DNA from: Diphasiastrum complanatum
Taxonomy: Eukaryota; Streptophyta; Lycopodiopsida; Lycopodiales; Lycopodiaceae
Length of the DNA: 64,000 nt
Reading direction: 5' to 3'
NCBI GenBank assembly: GCA_029204225.1
Contig: CM055095.1
Coordinates: 57,604,820-57,668,819, forward strand
Part shown: positions 24,629 through 35,700 of the stretch, piece by piece
How positions within the stretch are numbered: the stretch's first letter is position 1
Layout of the letters: each line of letters starts with the position of its first letter
Translations under genes and position numbers: made by a program
Notes under the pieces: model-generated
What the model was told of the DNA's origin: nothing
The model's database searches: none
What the model saw: only the letters and a program-made list of their open reading frames with translations

Positions 24629-26313
24629 TTCCCAAAGTTCTCGAACCTTTTGTCGACCCACCTTTTGATCTTCCACAGAAGTTCCAAGACTTTACACTGG
24701 ATGACGTAGTTATCCAGTTACCACAACCACATCGAGAACCTACACCAAATTCCAACTCCTTTGAAGGACCTGCTACAATCATTCCACTAAACCTTAAAGA
24801 TCATGACGAGGAGATTGATCGAATAGTTCATGTTGGTACACATTTGTCATCAACCCAACTTGCTGATCTGGAAACATTACTTCGCAAATGCATGGATGTA
24901 TTTGCATGGAATTATATAGAAATGAAAGGAATCCCACCTGAAATAGTCGTCCATAGGATTTCTTTAAAAGACAATGCTAAGCCTATTAGGGCTAAACCCT
25001 ATCGATCTAACCCTGCCTATCGTGAGAGAATCGACGAAGATATTAAGAAATTGTTGGATGCTGGCTTCATATATGAAGTTCAACATACTGATTGGGTATT
25101 ACCCATTGTGGTTGTACCCAAGAAAAATGGCAAGCTTCGTATCTGTGTCGATCTCAAAAACCTTAATGCGGTTACGAAGAAAGACCATTTTCCCTTGCCT
25201 TTAATGACTCAAATCCTAGAAGAAATGGCAGAAGCTCAAGCTTTCAGCTTTTTGGATGGTTTTACCGGGTATTTCCTTGTTCAAATAGCCCCTGAAGATA
25301 AACATAAAACGGCCTTTGCAACAGAGAACAGGGTTTATGCTTATAACGTTATGCCTTTTGGCTTATGCAACGCCCCTTCAACGTTCCAAAGGGTCATGCA
25401 ACTGGCCTTTCAAGATCTGTTACATCGAATCGTGGAAATTTTTCTCGACGATCTAGGTGTACATTCCTCCGCAGCTACACACCTTGACGCCCTAAAGAAA
25501 ATCTTCATTCGTTGTCGTACATTTGGAATCTCACTAAACCCTGATAAATGCCAAATATGGGTCACCCATGGGGTCGTACTCGGGCATATAATTTCAAAGG
25601 ACGGTATTTCTACCGACCCGTCAAAAATCAAGGTTATAGTGGAAATGCCCTTATCTACAACAGTGAAGGAAGTATATGTCTTCCTCGGTCATACAAATTA
25701 TTATCGCATCTTTATAATCGACTATGCCGGCAAGGCACGCCTCGCTTATTTAGTTGTGGTAGATCCTCATTGGACCGAAGAACGAATTAAGGTCTTTGAG
25801 GAGTTGAAAACAGCCCTCACCACGGCTCCCATACTCCGCTCACCAGATTACACGAAAGAGTTCCATGTGTATACTGATGCAAGTAAGTATGCCATTGGAG
25901 GTCTTTTTGCACAACCGGACGAGTATGGCAAAGACTTCCCAATACATTTCTTGAGCAGGCAATTGGTGCTTGCTGAAGTAAACTATACAACCACCGAGAG
26001 AGAAGCATTGGCGATGGTCTATGCTGTGCAACAACTAAGACATTATTTATTAGGCCAAACCTTTGCGTTCTACACAGACCATCAAGCCCTTCTATATATC
26101 GTTAATAAATTCTGTAAAACGGGACGTATAGCTCGATGGCTGTTAATTTTAGAGGAATTTCATTTCCGCATAGTCGTTTGGAAAGGGACCCAACATTTCA
26201 TGGCGAACCACCTTTCCAGACTACCAAGTGCTGAAAAAGCAACTGCACCAGTCAATGATGATCTCCCTGATGCATGCCTTTTTTCAGATCGATGCTACAC
26301 CCTTATGGACTGA
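24526..26313 (+). CDS. Ty3 reverse transcriptase and RNaseH, open over 595 codons
   Basis: This is the best-preserved part of the element, with no stop over 595 codons. The RT begins after a linker: KPYRSNPAYRERIDEDIKKL, VVPKKNGKLRICVDLKNLN, MPFGLCNAPSTFQRVM and the catalytic FLDDLGVHS (about residues 304-312) with both Asp present. The Ty3 RNaseH follows, with FHVYTDASKYAIGGLF, TTEREALAMVYAV, FYTDHQALLYI and a C-terminal ANHLSRL. There is no second, archaeal-type RNaseH domain before integrase, which distinguishes it from the Tat/Ogre branch and fits an Athila-like or basal OTA position. The start at 24,526 is only a convenient Met, as the protein would be made as part of gag-pol. Confidence 0.9.
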   Translation: MREKLKQPIKPLSKVTETKQSDQASTSGSESPQMIPKVLEPFVDPPFDLPQKFQDFTLDDVVIQLPQPHREPTPNSNSFEGPATIIPLNLKDHDEEIDRIVHVGTHLSSTQLADLETLLRKCMDVFAWNYIEMKGIPPEIVVHRISLKDNAKPIRAKPYRSNPAYRERIDEDIKKLLDAGFIYEVQHTDWVLPIVVVPKKNGKLRICVDLKNLNAVTKKDHFPLPLMTQILEEMAEAQAFSFLDGFTGYFLVQIAPEDKHKTAFATENRVYAYNVMPFGLCNAPSTFQRVMQLAFQDLLHRIVEIFLDDLGVHSSAATHLDALKKIFIRCRTFGISLNPDKCQIWVTHGVVLGHIISKDGISTDPSKIKVIVEMPLSTTVKEVYVFLGHTNYYRIFIIDYAGKARLAYLVVVDPHWTEERIKVFEELKTALTTAPILRSPDYTKEFHVYTDASKYAIGGLFAQPDEYGKDFPIHFLSRQLVLAEVNYTTTEREALAMVYAVQQLRHYLLGQTFAFYTDHQALLYIVNKFCKTGRIARWLLILEEFHFRIVVWKGTQHFMANHLSRLPSAEKATAPVNDDLPDACLFSDRCYTLMD

Positions 26314-26327
26314 GGAGATCACGCAGT

Positions 26328-27566
26328 TTCTCACAACAGGTAGACTCAAAAAAGGCCTGAGTACGACAGCAAATTTTTTTTTTTTGCTAAAAGCAGCACC
26401 CTTTCAGTTAATTGCGGGACAACTTTACAAAAGGGGCGTTGACGGTATCATTCGCCGATGTGCTTATGAACCTGAGATACGACCTATCATATCTCAGGCT
26501 CATGAGGGCATTGGATGTGGCCACTTTTCTGCTGAAGCCACAACGAAGATTATCCTTTGAGCAGGATTGTGGTGGCCATCTTTGTTTAAGGACACGTTTG
26601 TTGTCATTAAAGCATGTGATGTCTGTCAACGAGCCAAGAAAAACACCAAAGCAGACTTCACGCCGTTGACTCCCATTATAGAAGGCGAAGCCTTCCATAA
26701 GTGGGGAATTGACTTTGTTGGACCAATCAGCCCAGCAGCAAAACATACTCAAGCTCGTTACATCCTCATAGCCACAGAGTACGCCACTAAGTGGGTGGAG
26801 GCTCGAGCAACGAAGGCAGCCAACGCAAAAACAGTCGCGCGTCTTCTTTACGAAAACATTATTACACGTTTTGGTTGTCCCATTAAGTTAGTTAGTGATC
26901 GCGGCACACATTTTTTAAATGTTGTCATTGATAACCTCCTACGTCATTACCTTGTTGTTCACAAAAAAAGTACACCGTACTACCCTAGATGTAATGGCCA
27001 GGCTGAATCAACTAACAAGACGATATGTAATATTTTGATCAAGATACTTGAAACCAGTCGTTCTGATTGGGAAACAAAACTTTTCGCAACTGTTTGGGCT
27101 TACCGCACCACCCCAAAGAAAGCCACTGGGTCAAGAGGCGGTAATGCTAGTAGAATTCTTAGTCCCATCATTACGAGTCATGGAAGCTTTTTCAACAGAT
27201 CTCTGTGAAAAAGCTGCAATCGAACAACAACTCAAAACCAGGCTATTTACGTTAACCCAGTTATGCGAGACAAGACTTATATCTTACCACACACAACTGG
27301 TTAATAAACGACACCAAAAGGCCTGGCATGACCGTCACCTACGCAATAAAGATCTACATTTAGGTGACCAGGTGCTTCTTTATACATCCAAGAAGCACCC
27401 CGACAAATTGAAATTCAGAAGTGAGGGGCCGTATGTTATTAATAAAATATTTCCTAATGGTGCAGTCCAGTTGCAAACACTTGACGGAATCCTCCTAGAC
27501 ACTGTCGTAAACGGTGGTCGTCTAAGGCGGTATTACGAAGCGTTGTTTTTTGTTGACCCAATTTAA
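26328..27566 (+). pseudogene. Ty3 integrase, catalytic triad present, frameshifted
   Basis: The zinc-binding N-terminus has HEGIGCGHF and CDVCQRAKK (H-H-C-C pattern), with a TGA at 26,558 between its halves. The core contains all three catalytic residues, in WGIDFVGPI, LVSDRGTHF and CNGQAESTNK (D, D, E). After a frameshift near 27,130 the C-terminal part continues with WHDRHLRNKDLHLGDQVLLY, KFRSEGPYVI and FPNGAVQLQTLDG, the OTA-type GPY module. No chromodomain follows. A stop and a frameshift make this copy inactive although the active-site residues remain. Confidence 0.85.
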
Positions 27567-27960
27567 CATCTTTTCCCTAGTATATATTTTACATTTTTTA
27601 TTCTTTCTTTCTATTTTTCTTATGATCTTGCTTGTAGTTCTAGTTTTTCATGTCTATTTTTCACCTCGTTCCTTGTTTATACTTCATACCATTACTTATG
27701 TACTTTCTATGCATTCTCTTCTTCTTGTACATATTCCTGGATCATGGATGTTCTAGATCAACAAATGATAGGCTACACCATCTGAAATGATTCTCACACT
27801 TTAGCCACCTCATCTCTGTCTCACTGGTATCTCAAGCATACAAACATTCCTGGGAATACACTCTTTTCATAAGAACTTCTACTCTGGGCCACACTCATAT
27901 TTTCAACTTGAAGTTCTTCACTAGCATCACACAAATCCATTCCTTCATATTAGGATTTTG

Positions 27961-28215
27961 TCAAATCTCAACCGACGGGATCCACTCAAATCTCAACCGA
28001 CGGGATCCACTCAAATCTCAACTAACGGGATCAGCTCAAATCTAAACCGACGCAATCAGCTCAAATATCAAGCGACGGGATTAGCTCAAATCTCAACCGA
28101 CGGGATCCGTTCAGATCTCAACCGATGGATTTTTATCAGATCTCGACCGATGCGACTCTCTCAGATCTCGACCGACGCGACTCCATCAAATCTCGACCGA
28201 CGCTTCTCATTCAAA
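27961..28215. repeat. 25-bp tandem repeat, cluster 2 (after integrase)
   Basis: About ten units of 25 bp with core ATCTCAACCGACG followed mostly by GGATCCACTCAA, grading into GACTCTCTCAG at the right end. Same core as clusters 1 and 3. Lies about 400 bp downstream of the integrase stop, in the 3' untranslated part of the element. Confidence 0.9.
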
Positions 28216-28838
28216 ATCCAACGAACAGACACATCCCATCGCGTCCGAACCCAGCCGACGACGTCTATAAATGCCATCACCTCGACACCATCCGCACCTC
28301 AGCGAAGTGCAAACTCTGGAGCTCTCTGGCGACGATCTACTGGCGATTTTCCAGCTCTCCTACATGATCTTGGCGCTCTCTCGTTCTGTGCATCCGTGGT
28401 TGCTTCCACACTATCTCCACCCAGTATTAGCCATCCTAGTGTGTTTTCCATTGAGAGCGCCATCACTAACAATCTCCAAACCTAATATCGCCAGTGGAGA
28501 ACAAAGCATTTGAAACATTGCGCATGCTGAGGGGTAGTGTCACGCAAGCATTCCACACGCTTCCGTTACACTATTGAGTATCACCTTTCAATCATACAAA
28601 CTTCTCTTACATCATCTCCAAACACCTGTTTTCACCGAAAGCTACTTTCCTTACATCTCCCAATATCTTCATCCCTTCCGCTTACTCACAAACATATACC
28701 GCCATCTTCTTTTTCGGAACTTCTATTGTTCACACCATACTTCGTTTGCCACACATCCTCCATACCCTTCTATCCACAACACCTCCACTTTCACACACCT
28801 TCCTTCTCAACCTCAGTTCCTCACAGATCATTCCTTTC

Positions 28839-29042
28839 CATCACATCTCAGCCGACGCCCTCCGCTCACATCTCAGCTGACACCTTCTGATCAAATCTTA
28901 GCCGACGCCCTCCGATCAAATCTCAGCCGACGCCCTCCGATCAAATCTCAGCCGACGCCCTCCGCTCACATCTCAGCCGACGCCATCCGCTCCCATCTCA
29001 ACCGACACCTGTTAACCCTGTCTAAAATCTCAACCGACACCC
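28839..29042. repeat. 25-bp tandem repeat, cluster 3 (before third ORF)
   Basis: About eight units with core ATCTCAGCCGACG followed by CCCTCCGATCAA. Ends about 35 bp before the start of the third ORF. Neighbouring units are nearly identical, more uniform than in cluster 1, so this array has probably been re-homogenised more recently. Confidence 0.9.
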
Positions 29043-29077
29043 CTTTTCCAGATTCTTATTTCCCAGTTTTTTCATCA

Positions 29078-32020
29078 TGTCTACCAACCCTGCCTCCAGT
29101 TTTGATGACCCTGATGCCAATAAGCTCGACATCCAATTGTCCAAACTAGATCTTACTGAAATGCAACACTGGTATCAACAGGCAGCATCCTTCTTTCAAG
29201 CCATTGCCAAATGCAAGTCCTGACGGGGTATCAAAGCCCGTACCTCGTGCATATGATATATGCTAACTACAATGCTACAACAAGGTCGTGCCAGCTAATA
29301 GTTCCTCCTGTGAGGGACTATGTTTACAACATATCATTTGCACCAGCCGACTTGCAACCTTTTGGGTTTCCAAGAGGACCCAATGCTGTCACTAGGACAC
29401 TTAAAAAAATCGAACAAACAACTATTTTCAAATTCATTGACCCATCCGTGGCCAAGTGGAAAATCAAGGACGAGTATCGAGTCGAAGCAATCAATGACCC
29501 ACAACTACAAGCGGCATGTGCGTACTTGACAAAGTGCACACAACGACCAAGAACCAAGTTGCAGAGAGTACCCATGTCCCTGTTTCACATGATGGCAGAT
29601 TCACGACTGCATGCCCCTCTATGATTGGGCACAGTTTGTTTCGAACTGCCTTCATGAGTGCATTAAGAACAAGCAGCCGATAACAATACTCGGATATCTC
29701 TTGACAGATATCACCCTCCACCAAGTCCAGAAAAGGGCCAAAGCTTCAACAACGGACAAGGCATGGAAAATTCTCATCGAGTCAACAAAGTCCAAGCGTG
29801 CATGATCAAGGGCAACTTCACCATCGGAATCCCAGCCTAAACGAGTAAACACCAGTATTCTCTCTCTGGTATTCTCTCTCTGGTATAGAAGCAAAGAAGC
29901 CCACAACCGGACTCACAAGCAGCTACAACCTCCGGAGCTCAAGAGGCAGATACCTCCAAGGCCCAGTTGCCATACACAAGGCAACAAAGGATGCAAAAGA
30001 AGCTTCAAGCTGGAAGCACATCACCAATGGGATCAGTTTCAGATGGTTCAACCTTAGATGATGGAAGCTCATCCACGGCCTCACAACCATACTCATCACC
30101 CTCACATGTCATCGACGAGGGTGATGGAGCAACTACCTCTACACCAGCACCTGACACGACAGTATCTCAAGTCACATGTCCGCCAGATCGAGTCACCACC
30201 CCACCCACACTGATTACTACGCCAACGCCACCAACATCACCACCGGCACAAGTTTTTTTTTTTTGGGGGGGGGGGAGTGGGGATATCCAATCCCCAGGTC
30301 ACGGAAGCAGCTCAGCAACCACAAGACCAACAACCACAGGCCCAGCAAGTCCACACATTGGACACATCGCAATATTTTGATGTTGTGGACCTAATGGAAA
30401 TAAACGACGATGAGCCAGAGAAAGAGAAGCAGCCAGGAAGAAGTCTGACCCCTCCACTAACCACCACCACCACAACAGTTACTAACATCATCCCTCCACT
30501 ACCTCCACCTCCACCTCCATCTTTAGCTCTAACACCACAGTTATTTTTTGGTTTAGCCTCACCATCCCACATTCCAGATCAGTATCCAACCCTCACTAAC
30601 CCTGAGAAGCTCACCGAAGCAGCCAAACGCTCAATGATCGGCCTATCTGAAACGAGCTACCATATGCATTGGTTGGTTAGCCAATATCAAATGCTCGAGA
30701 GCAAGGTCCAACATCGAGACTAGGAAATTACACATCATCAGAGGCTGGCCAAAGAAAAAGAAAAAGAGATAGTGAAAATTAAATCCACGATGGCTGAGCA
30801 GAAGACCACTCTGGAAGAGGTCCAGCAGCAACTGAAGCACCAGATGGTCCAAATCGACCAAGTACGAGATGGATCATCGAGTGCAATGACAGTCGACGCT
30901 CCTCTAGTCAAGCCCGAGGATATTCAATTCCAGGCCTCACATGCCCCAGCCATCTGGATGGATAAATATGTAAGGCTAATCCAAGAACGAGAGGCCGAAA
31001 AGAAAAATTTCCAAAACATTGTGGCCAAGCAAGAGAGGATCATCCTGGAGTCCCAAAAGCAGCTGGAAGATACCACGAAGACCCTGCAGCAAGTCTTGGA
31101 CAAGGTGAACCAACTATGGGACAGGACATGCAAGGCCCAAGCAGGCGCTCAATCAACGAAGCCACGAGACGATGATGGGAATGATGGAATAGGAAATCAG
31201 GACAGACAAACCGAATCTTCAGATGGTAGCTCGGAATCGGGTGGCCAGAGAGCCGGCGCTGCTTCCAGAACTTTTCCCCGACCCCCTCCCACCTTTAACC
31301 CCTCCTCCTACTCTGCATTTAATTTTTTTGAAACATTTACTCCAACTTACCCGATTCTTTCATCTTCCCTCTCTCCATCACCTCCTAGCAAAACAATGGG
31401 CCCATCAAAAGGTCCAGCTGACACATACAAGGCCCGACGGGACGAGTTCCTCCAACAACTCCACTCTCCCGGTGCGGCGTATAATTTGTTAAACCCACCC
31501 CCTCCGAAACCTGTCGTTCCCGCACCTCTCTCTCCAGATCATTCCACCCATGACCTTCCAGAAACTAACACCGACATCGGGGGTGATGATGACTTCCTGG
31601 CAGATCAACCAGAGACAAGAAGGTTCTCGCCCAAACTGAGCCGTCGACAAGCGAGAAAGCCAAGGAAAAAGACACGGGCACCAAGGCTCTAGATGATTAT
31701 CTGGCAAGGCCATTCCAACCGCGTAGGACAACTTCCCCTACCAGGCCTAGAGGCAAATTGGCTGACACAAGAGAGTCAGAAAAGTTTGAGAGGAAATACC
31801 CTCCCAACATGAGGGGAGGCAAAGAGGACTTAGATCAAAGCCAATACTCCACCAGGGCCGAGATCATCGCAGTGCTACAACCGCAACCGGAGTGGCGGAA
31901 TAAAGTCCTGAAAGATAGCAGGCGACTCCAAGAGTATCTGAAGGCACCGACATGGAAGCGAGTGGATCCCTTCTACATGCCACTCAAACGCAGAAGTCCA
32001 TGGCCGGTAGAAAAGCCACG
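29078..32020 (+). pseudogene. Third ORF of the Ty3 element, coiled-coil protein, decayed
   Basis: Downstream of pol, in the same orientation, a near-continuous reading of about 950 codons can be followed through frame changes. It starts at ATG 29,078 (MSTNPASSFDDPDANKL), reads a folded-looking region with PPVRDYVYNISFAPADLQPF and LYDWAQFVSNCLHEC, then a Ser/Thr/Pro-rich low-complexity region, then LSETSYHMHWLVSQYQMLES and a long Lys/Glu/Gln-rich coiled coil (about 30,720-31,140). It ends in a Pro-rich then basic tail. No transmembrane segment is visible, so it does not look like an envelope protein. Frames break near 29,220, 29,610, 29,810, at a T11/G11 run (30,250-30,272) and at a TAG (30,721). 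I do not recognise the family. Extra ORFs beside pol are known in OTA-type elements. Confidence 0.5.
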
Positions 32021-32021
32021 A

Positions 32022-32790
32022 GTTCAGCTTCTTCCTAAGCTGTTTAGAAACATGAACAAAACATATACAACCAAAGATTTTTAAATGGCTCACAGTAGGC
32101 TTGTGTCTATGCCATACTTCATAAGGAGTTTTGTTGTTGACGACTTTACTGGTGGATCCGTTCTGCACGTAATAGATTGTGGCAGTAGCTTTTGCCCAAA
32201 ACTTCACAAGTAGGTGCGCTTGATGTAGCATAGATCTGGCTGAGTTGAGAAGCGTTCGATTCTTCCTTTCTGCAATCCCATTTTGAGGTGAATAAGAAGT
32301 TATAAATTGTCTTCGAATGTCGTGTTCAGCCAAGTAGTCAGACATCTCGTTAGAGACGTATTCGCCGCCACCATCATATTGGAGTGCTTTCACCTTGTAA
32401 GATGTTTGGGTCTCAGCCATGGCCTTAAATCTCTTGAATGCCCCAGTAAAGCTGATTGTTTACATTTTCATTTGAGATACTAGCTAATGCAACTGAATCA
32501 GAAAGTACATATAGATTTTCGACTATATACACGTAGTCAGAGTAGTATCTTCATCAAAGATTGTACATTGTTCAGAAGAGAACGCAACAATGTAACTGTC
32601 ATCAGTTATCTTAGAGACTGATAATAGGTTCTTAGATAGTTGAGGAACATGAAGAACATTCGGAATGGAAATAGAAAGATCATTGTTGAATACGACCTTG
32701 ACTGTCCCTTTGCCTTCCACAAGGATGGTGCTTGAATCTCCGAGATAGATGAATTGATTTATGCTTTGTGAGAAAAAAATTTATCACTTA
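32022..32790 (-). pseudogene. Ty1/copia fragment (protease end and integrase) inserted in the Ty3 third ORF
   Basis: The minus strand reads VEGKGTVKVVFNNDLSISIP and NVLHVPQLSKNLLSVSKI (about 32,600-32,720; protease end and pre-integrase region). Then come integrase sequences LQYDGGGEYVSNEM, ITSYSPQNGIAERKNRTLL, SHLKIFGCICFVHV and KQLRKKLNS, where it ends at about 32,022. The plus-strand reading of the Ty3 third ORF stops at the same place. RT, RNaseH, gag and any LTR are missing on both sides, so this is a fragment rather than an intact insertion. Confidence 0.8.
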
Positions 32791-35700
32791 GTGTACTTTT
32801 AAAGGCATATATAGTACTTCAGTCCAGAGATAGATAATTTGAAAATTATTCCATCTCTAAGTACTTAGTTAATATTGAAGTCAGATCAAGGATTGATGTG
32901 AAAGTTAAAAGATTGATTTGTTAGCTTTTGAACTTGATCTTCATGACTGGTCGACTGCTCATCCAGTGTATCATGTAAACTTAGTTTATATGATATAACA
33001 GTTAGATGTATTGAAGATTTTACGCATTTGGAGGACTTATCGCTCAATGTACCTTTGGAATATGAAAGAGTACTCAGAATCAGAGATAAACAGATGAGGA
33101 GTCGTTCTATCTTTGGGTGCTGGATTAGGTTGGTTGGTCAGATTGAGAATAATGATTCATGGGAAAGAGTTAAAAGCATACAAATGTGATCTTACCTAAC
33201 TGTTTGTTATGAGGACAGAACTGGTTTAAGGGGGAAAGGAATATTACGTCCTTGTCCAGTATGAGGGATTCAGAATAATTTCTGACATGGATAGCTGGTC
33301 ACTCCATTGTATGTAGTTATCAGTTATGCCTCTTCATTCCGGGCTTGGCCGATAAAGTAATTAATAATCATATGAGGGCCCAGACCTATAATTGGACATA
33401 GGCGCACTTGCATGGTGTTTGACTGGTATAATGCAAGAATAGGAGGTCAATTGCTATTCTAGGTTGCATGGGAATCCTAAGAGGAATATTCTCTCATCAT
33501 GGGAGAGAATATATACTAGTGGAAACTCGCCTATCTACCTATTGGATTTTATGATCCTTGTAGCCATGAGCCCCTCCTCTCTTGCATTCTTTCACTATGG
33601 CATGGGGGTGAAGTGGTTAGGGTATTGACTAGCCATTTTCTGTTGGTTGGGTTGTTTTGCTCCACAGGTGTCCTTTTGGTTACATGCAACATAATCTAGT
33701 CGGATCTTCAATGGGCATTCTTTATAGTAAGATTTTTTAAGGTCGCTCATTTATGTCAACTTTACAAGTTTGTGCCTATAAGTGTCTGATAGGATGTCAG
33801 CCTAGCTAGATGGAGGATGTAAGTCTCATGGTGGCAGTGGGATTTCCTCAATTTGAGCCATGTCGCTCATGTGGTCCACTTGTGTCTTGCGTGCAAGTTG
33901 GTGGGGACAAGACAGTTGGTCGAGAGTATGGTACACTCTCTGTGTGAGCATCATATGTGCATGATACTGTGCGAGTCAAACATGGTGGTTTGTTGGTGTG
34001 CTTGAGTGCGAGCCAAGTACAGAGTAGCAGGGATATGCATAACATCTTTTGAATACTTTAGACGCTGTTGCAGTATATTTCTTTACTCCTATCACATTTG
34101 AGCTTCAAGGAGAGAGTTAGAAATCAGAGTTAATATGATATACATTTTATGTAAGCTTCAAATGTGATATTGTAATTAATATATAGCTAATTAGATTTGT
34201 TGTATTCAGTTGTGATTGTGACGTGACCCATCATTGACTTATTAGTCAGGCACTTGTCCCATAGCCGGCTACTTGGGTTAGCCGAGTAGCCACACGTAGG
34301 GAAATTAGCCTGTACATTATATTTTTTACGACATTTGCTATGCTCAGGGGCTTATCATGAGTTTGTCAGTATTTTAGCCCATGTTGGGCCTATTAGTCAG
34401 ACAGGTGCCTATTTTAGTGTGTTGGCCCATGCATGTTAGGGCTTTTGGTATATGTAAAGTTGTCTCCTGTAATATAATTAACTTTTGTTGTGCCGTCTTT
34501 GAGAGCCTGTGAGGAGTGGCTATGGTGATTGATTGATATATACTTGATTTGTACACTGCACTAGATCCTATTGGAATATTAACTATGTGATCTAATTATC
34601 TCCTGTGTTATGACTTGCTAGTTGTTACCCGTATCTGAGAAGAGTATTGTAGCCAAGTATCTTATTGATATTGTACTACGTACATCTGTTATGAAGTCAT
34701 TATTGAAATGTGCTCTATGTGGAGTAAGGAAGTATTTCTTCATCCATACATTCTACGCTTTGCTAGGATGGAATTGGTCGTGATTGATAAGCTAGTTAGC
34801 ATCTAGTAACTACTATAAACCGTCAAGTTCTAAATCATTTTTTCGTGTTGCTACTGTGGGTTAAGAGTTTGTTAGCTGGACCCAATTTTTGTGAAACACC
34901 AGAGCGGGAAGTCCACCAAATACAGCTGAAACACGCTATTCTGGCTAAGTCACAACATAGACATACCAGTTCCGGTATTGTCTAGTGAAATACCTAGACT
35001 CAAAAGCTGGGAAACGCTATTGTTCAATGAATAGGATGGCATACGTAATTTACTCACCACTTTTATTTGACCATCTAGCTTACAAACCGATGTTGTACGC
35101 AACCTAAGGTTTCAGAGCGTATTTCGCCAATTACTCCCTTAGATCTCTTTCTCACGTGTTTTCAGATACAATACAAACATAATTGGGTTTTGACCAGGTT
35201 AGGGTAAATTGGGTTTGGAAAACCACAAGTGATCACCCTACTTTATGGGTTCACACATTTAAGTAGTATGTTGCTAACAGGCTATCATACGTCTTGTGTG
35301 GTACACAAATGAACTCATCCTATACAATACTATACGAGGTTAGCTAACTAGCTGCATTGTAGCCAGTGACTAAGCCAAACTCTTCTCACCTTTGTCGGAA
35401 GGCGTTGCGTCATTCCCTAGCAACATGGTGGTACCATTTAGTTGACCCTCACAGTCATATCAGAGAGAAAATGCATACTATGCCAATATAGTACGTAGTG
35501 TCAAGTGTTGTGGCCCACGAAGTTATGTTCTATATGAATTGACTTCAAACATGGAAAAGTAGTTAGATATCATGTTAGGCTATGTGAAGCTAAGGATTCC
35601 ACTCGGACTATAACTACAAATGCGGTACGGTAGACAACATGCCCATCCTACGACGAAGTACTTAGCTGCAAGTAGTAACTTTCACCAGTACCAAATTGGA

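Noticed and set aside
31758-32084. Plus-strand ORF ending in KLFRNMNKTYTTKDF as end of the third Ty3 ORF
   Set aside because: Its last about 20 codons are antisense to the inserted copia integrase, so the true reading is cut at about 32,020.
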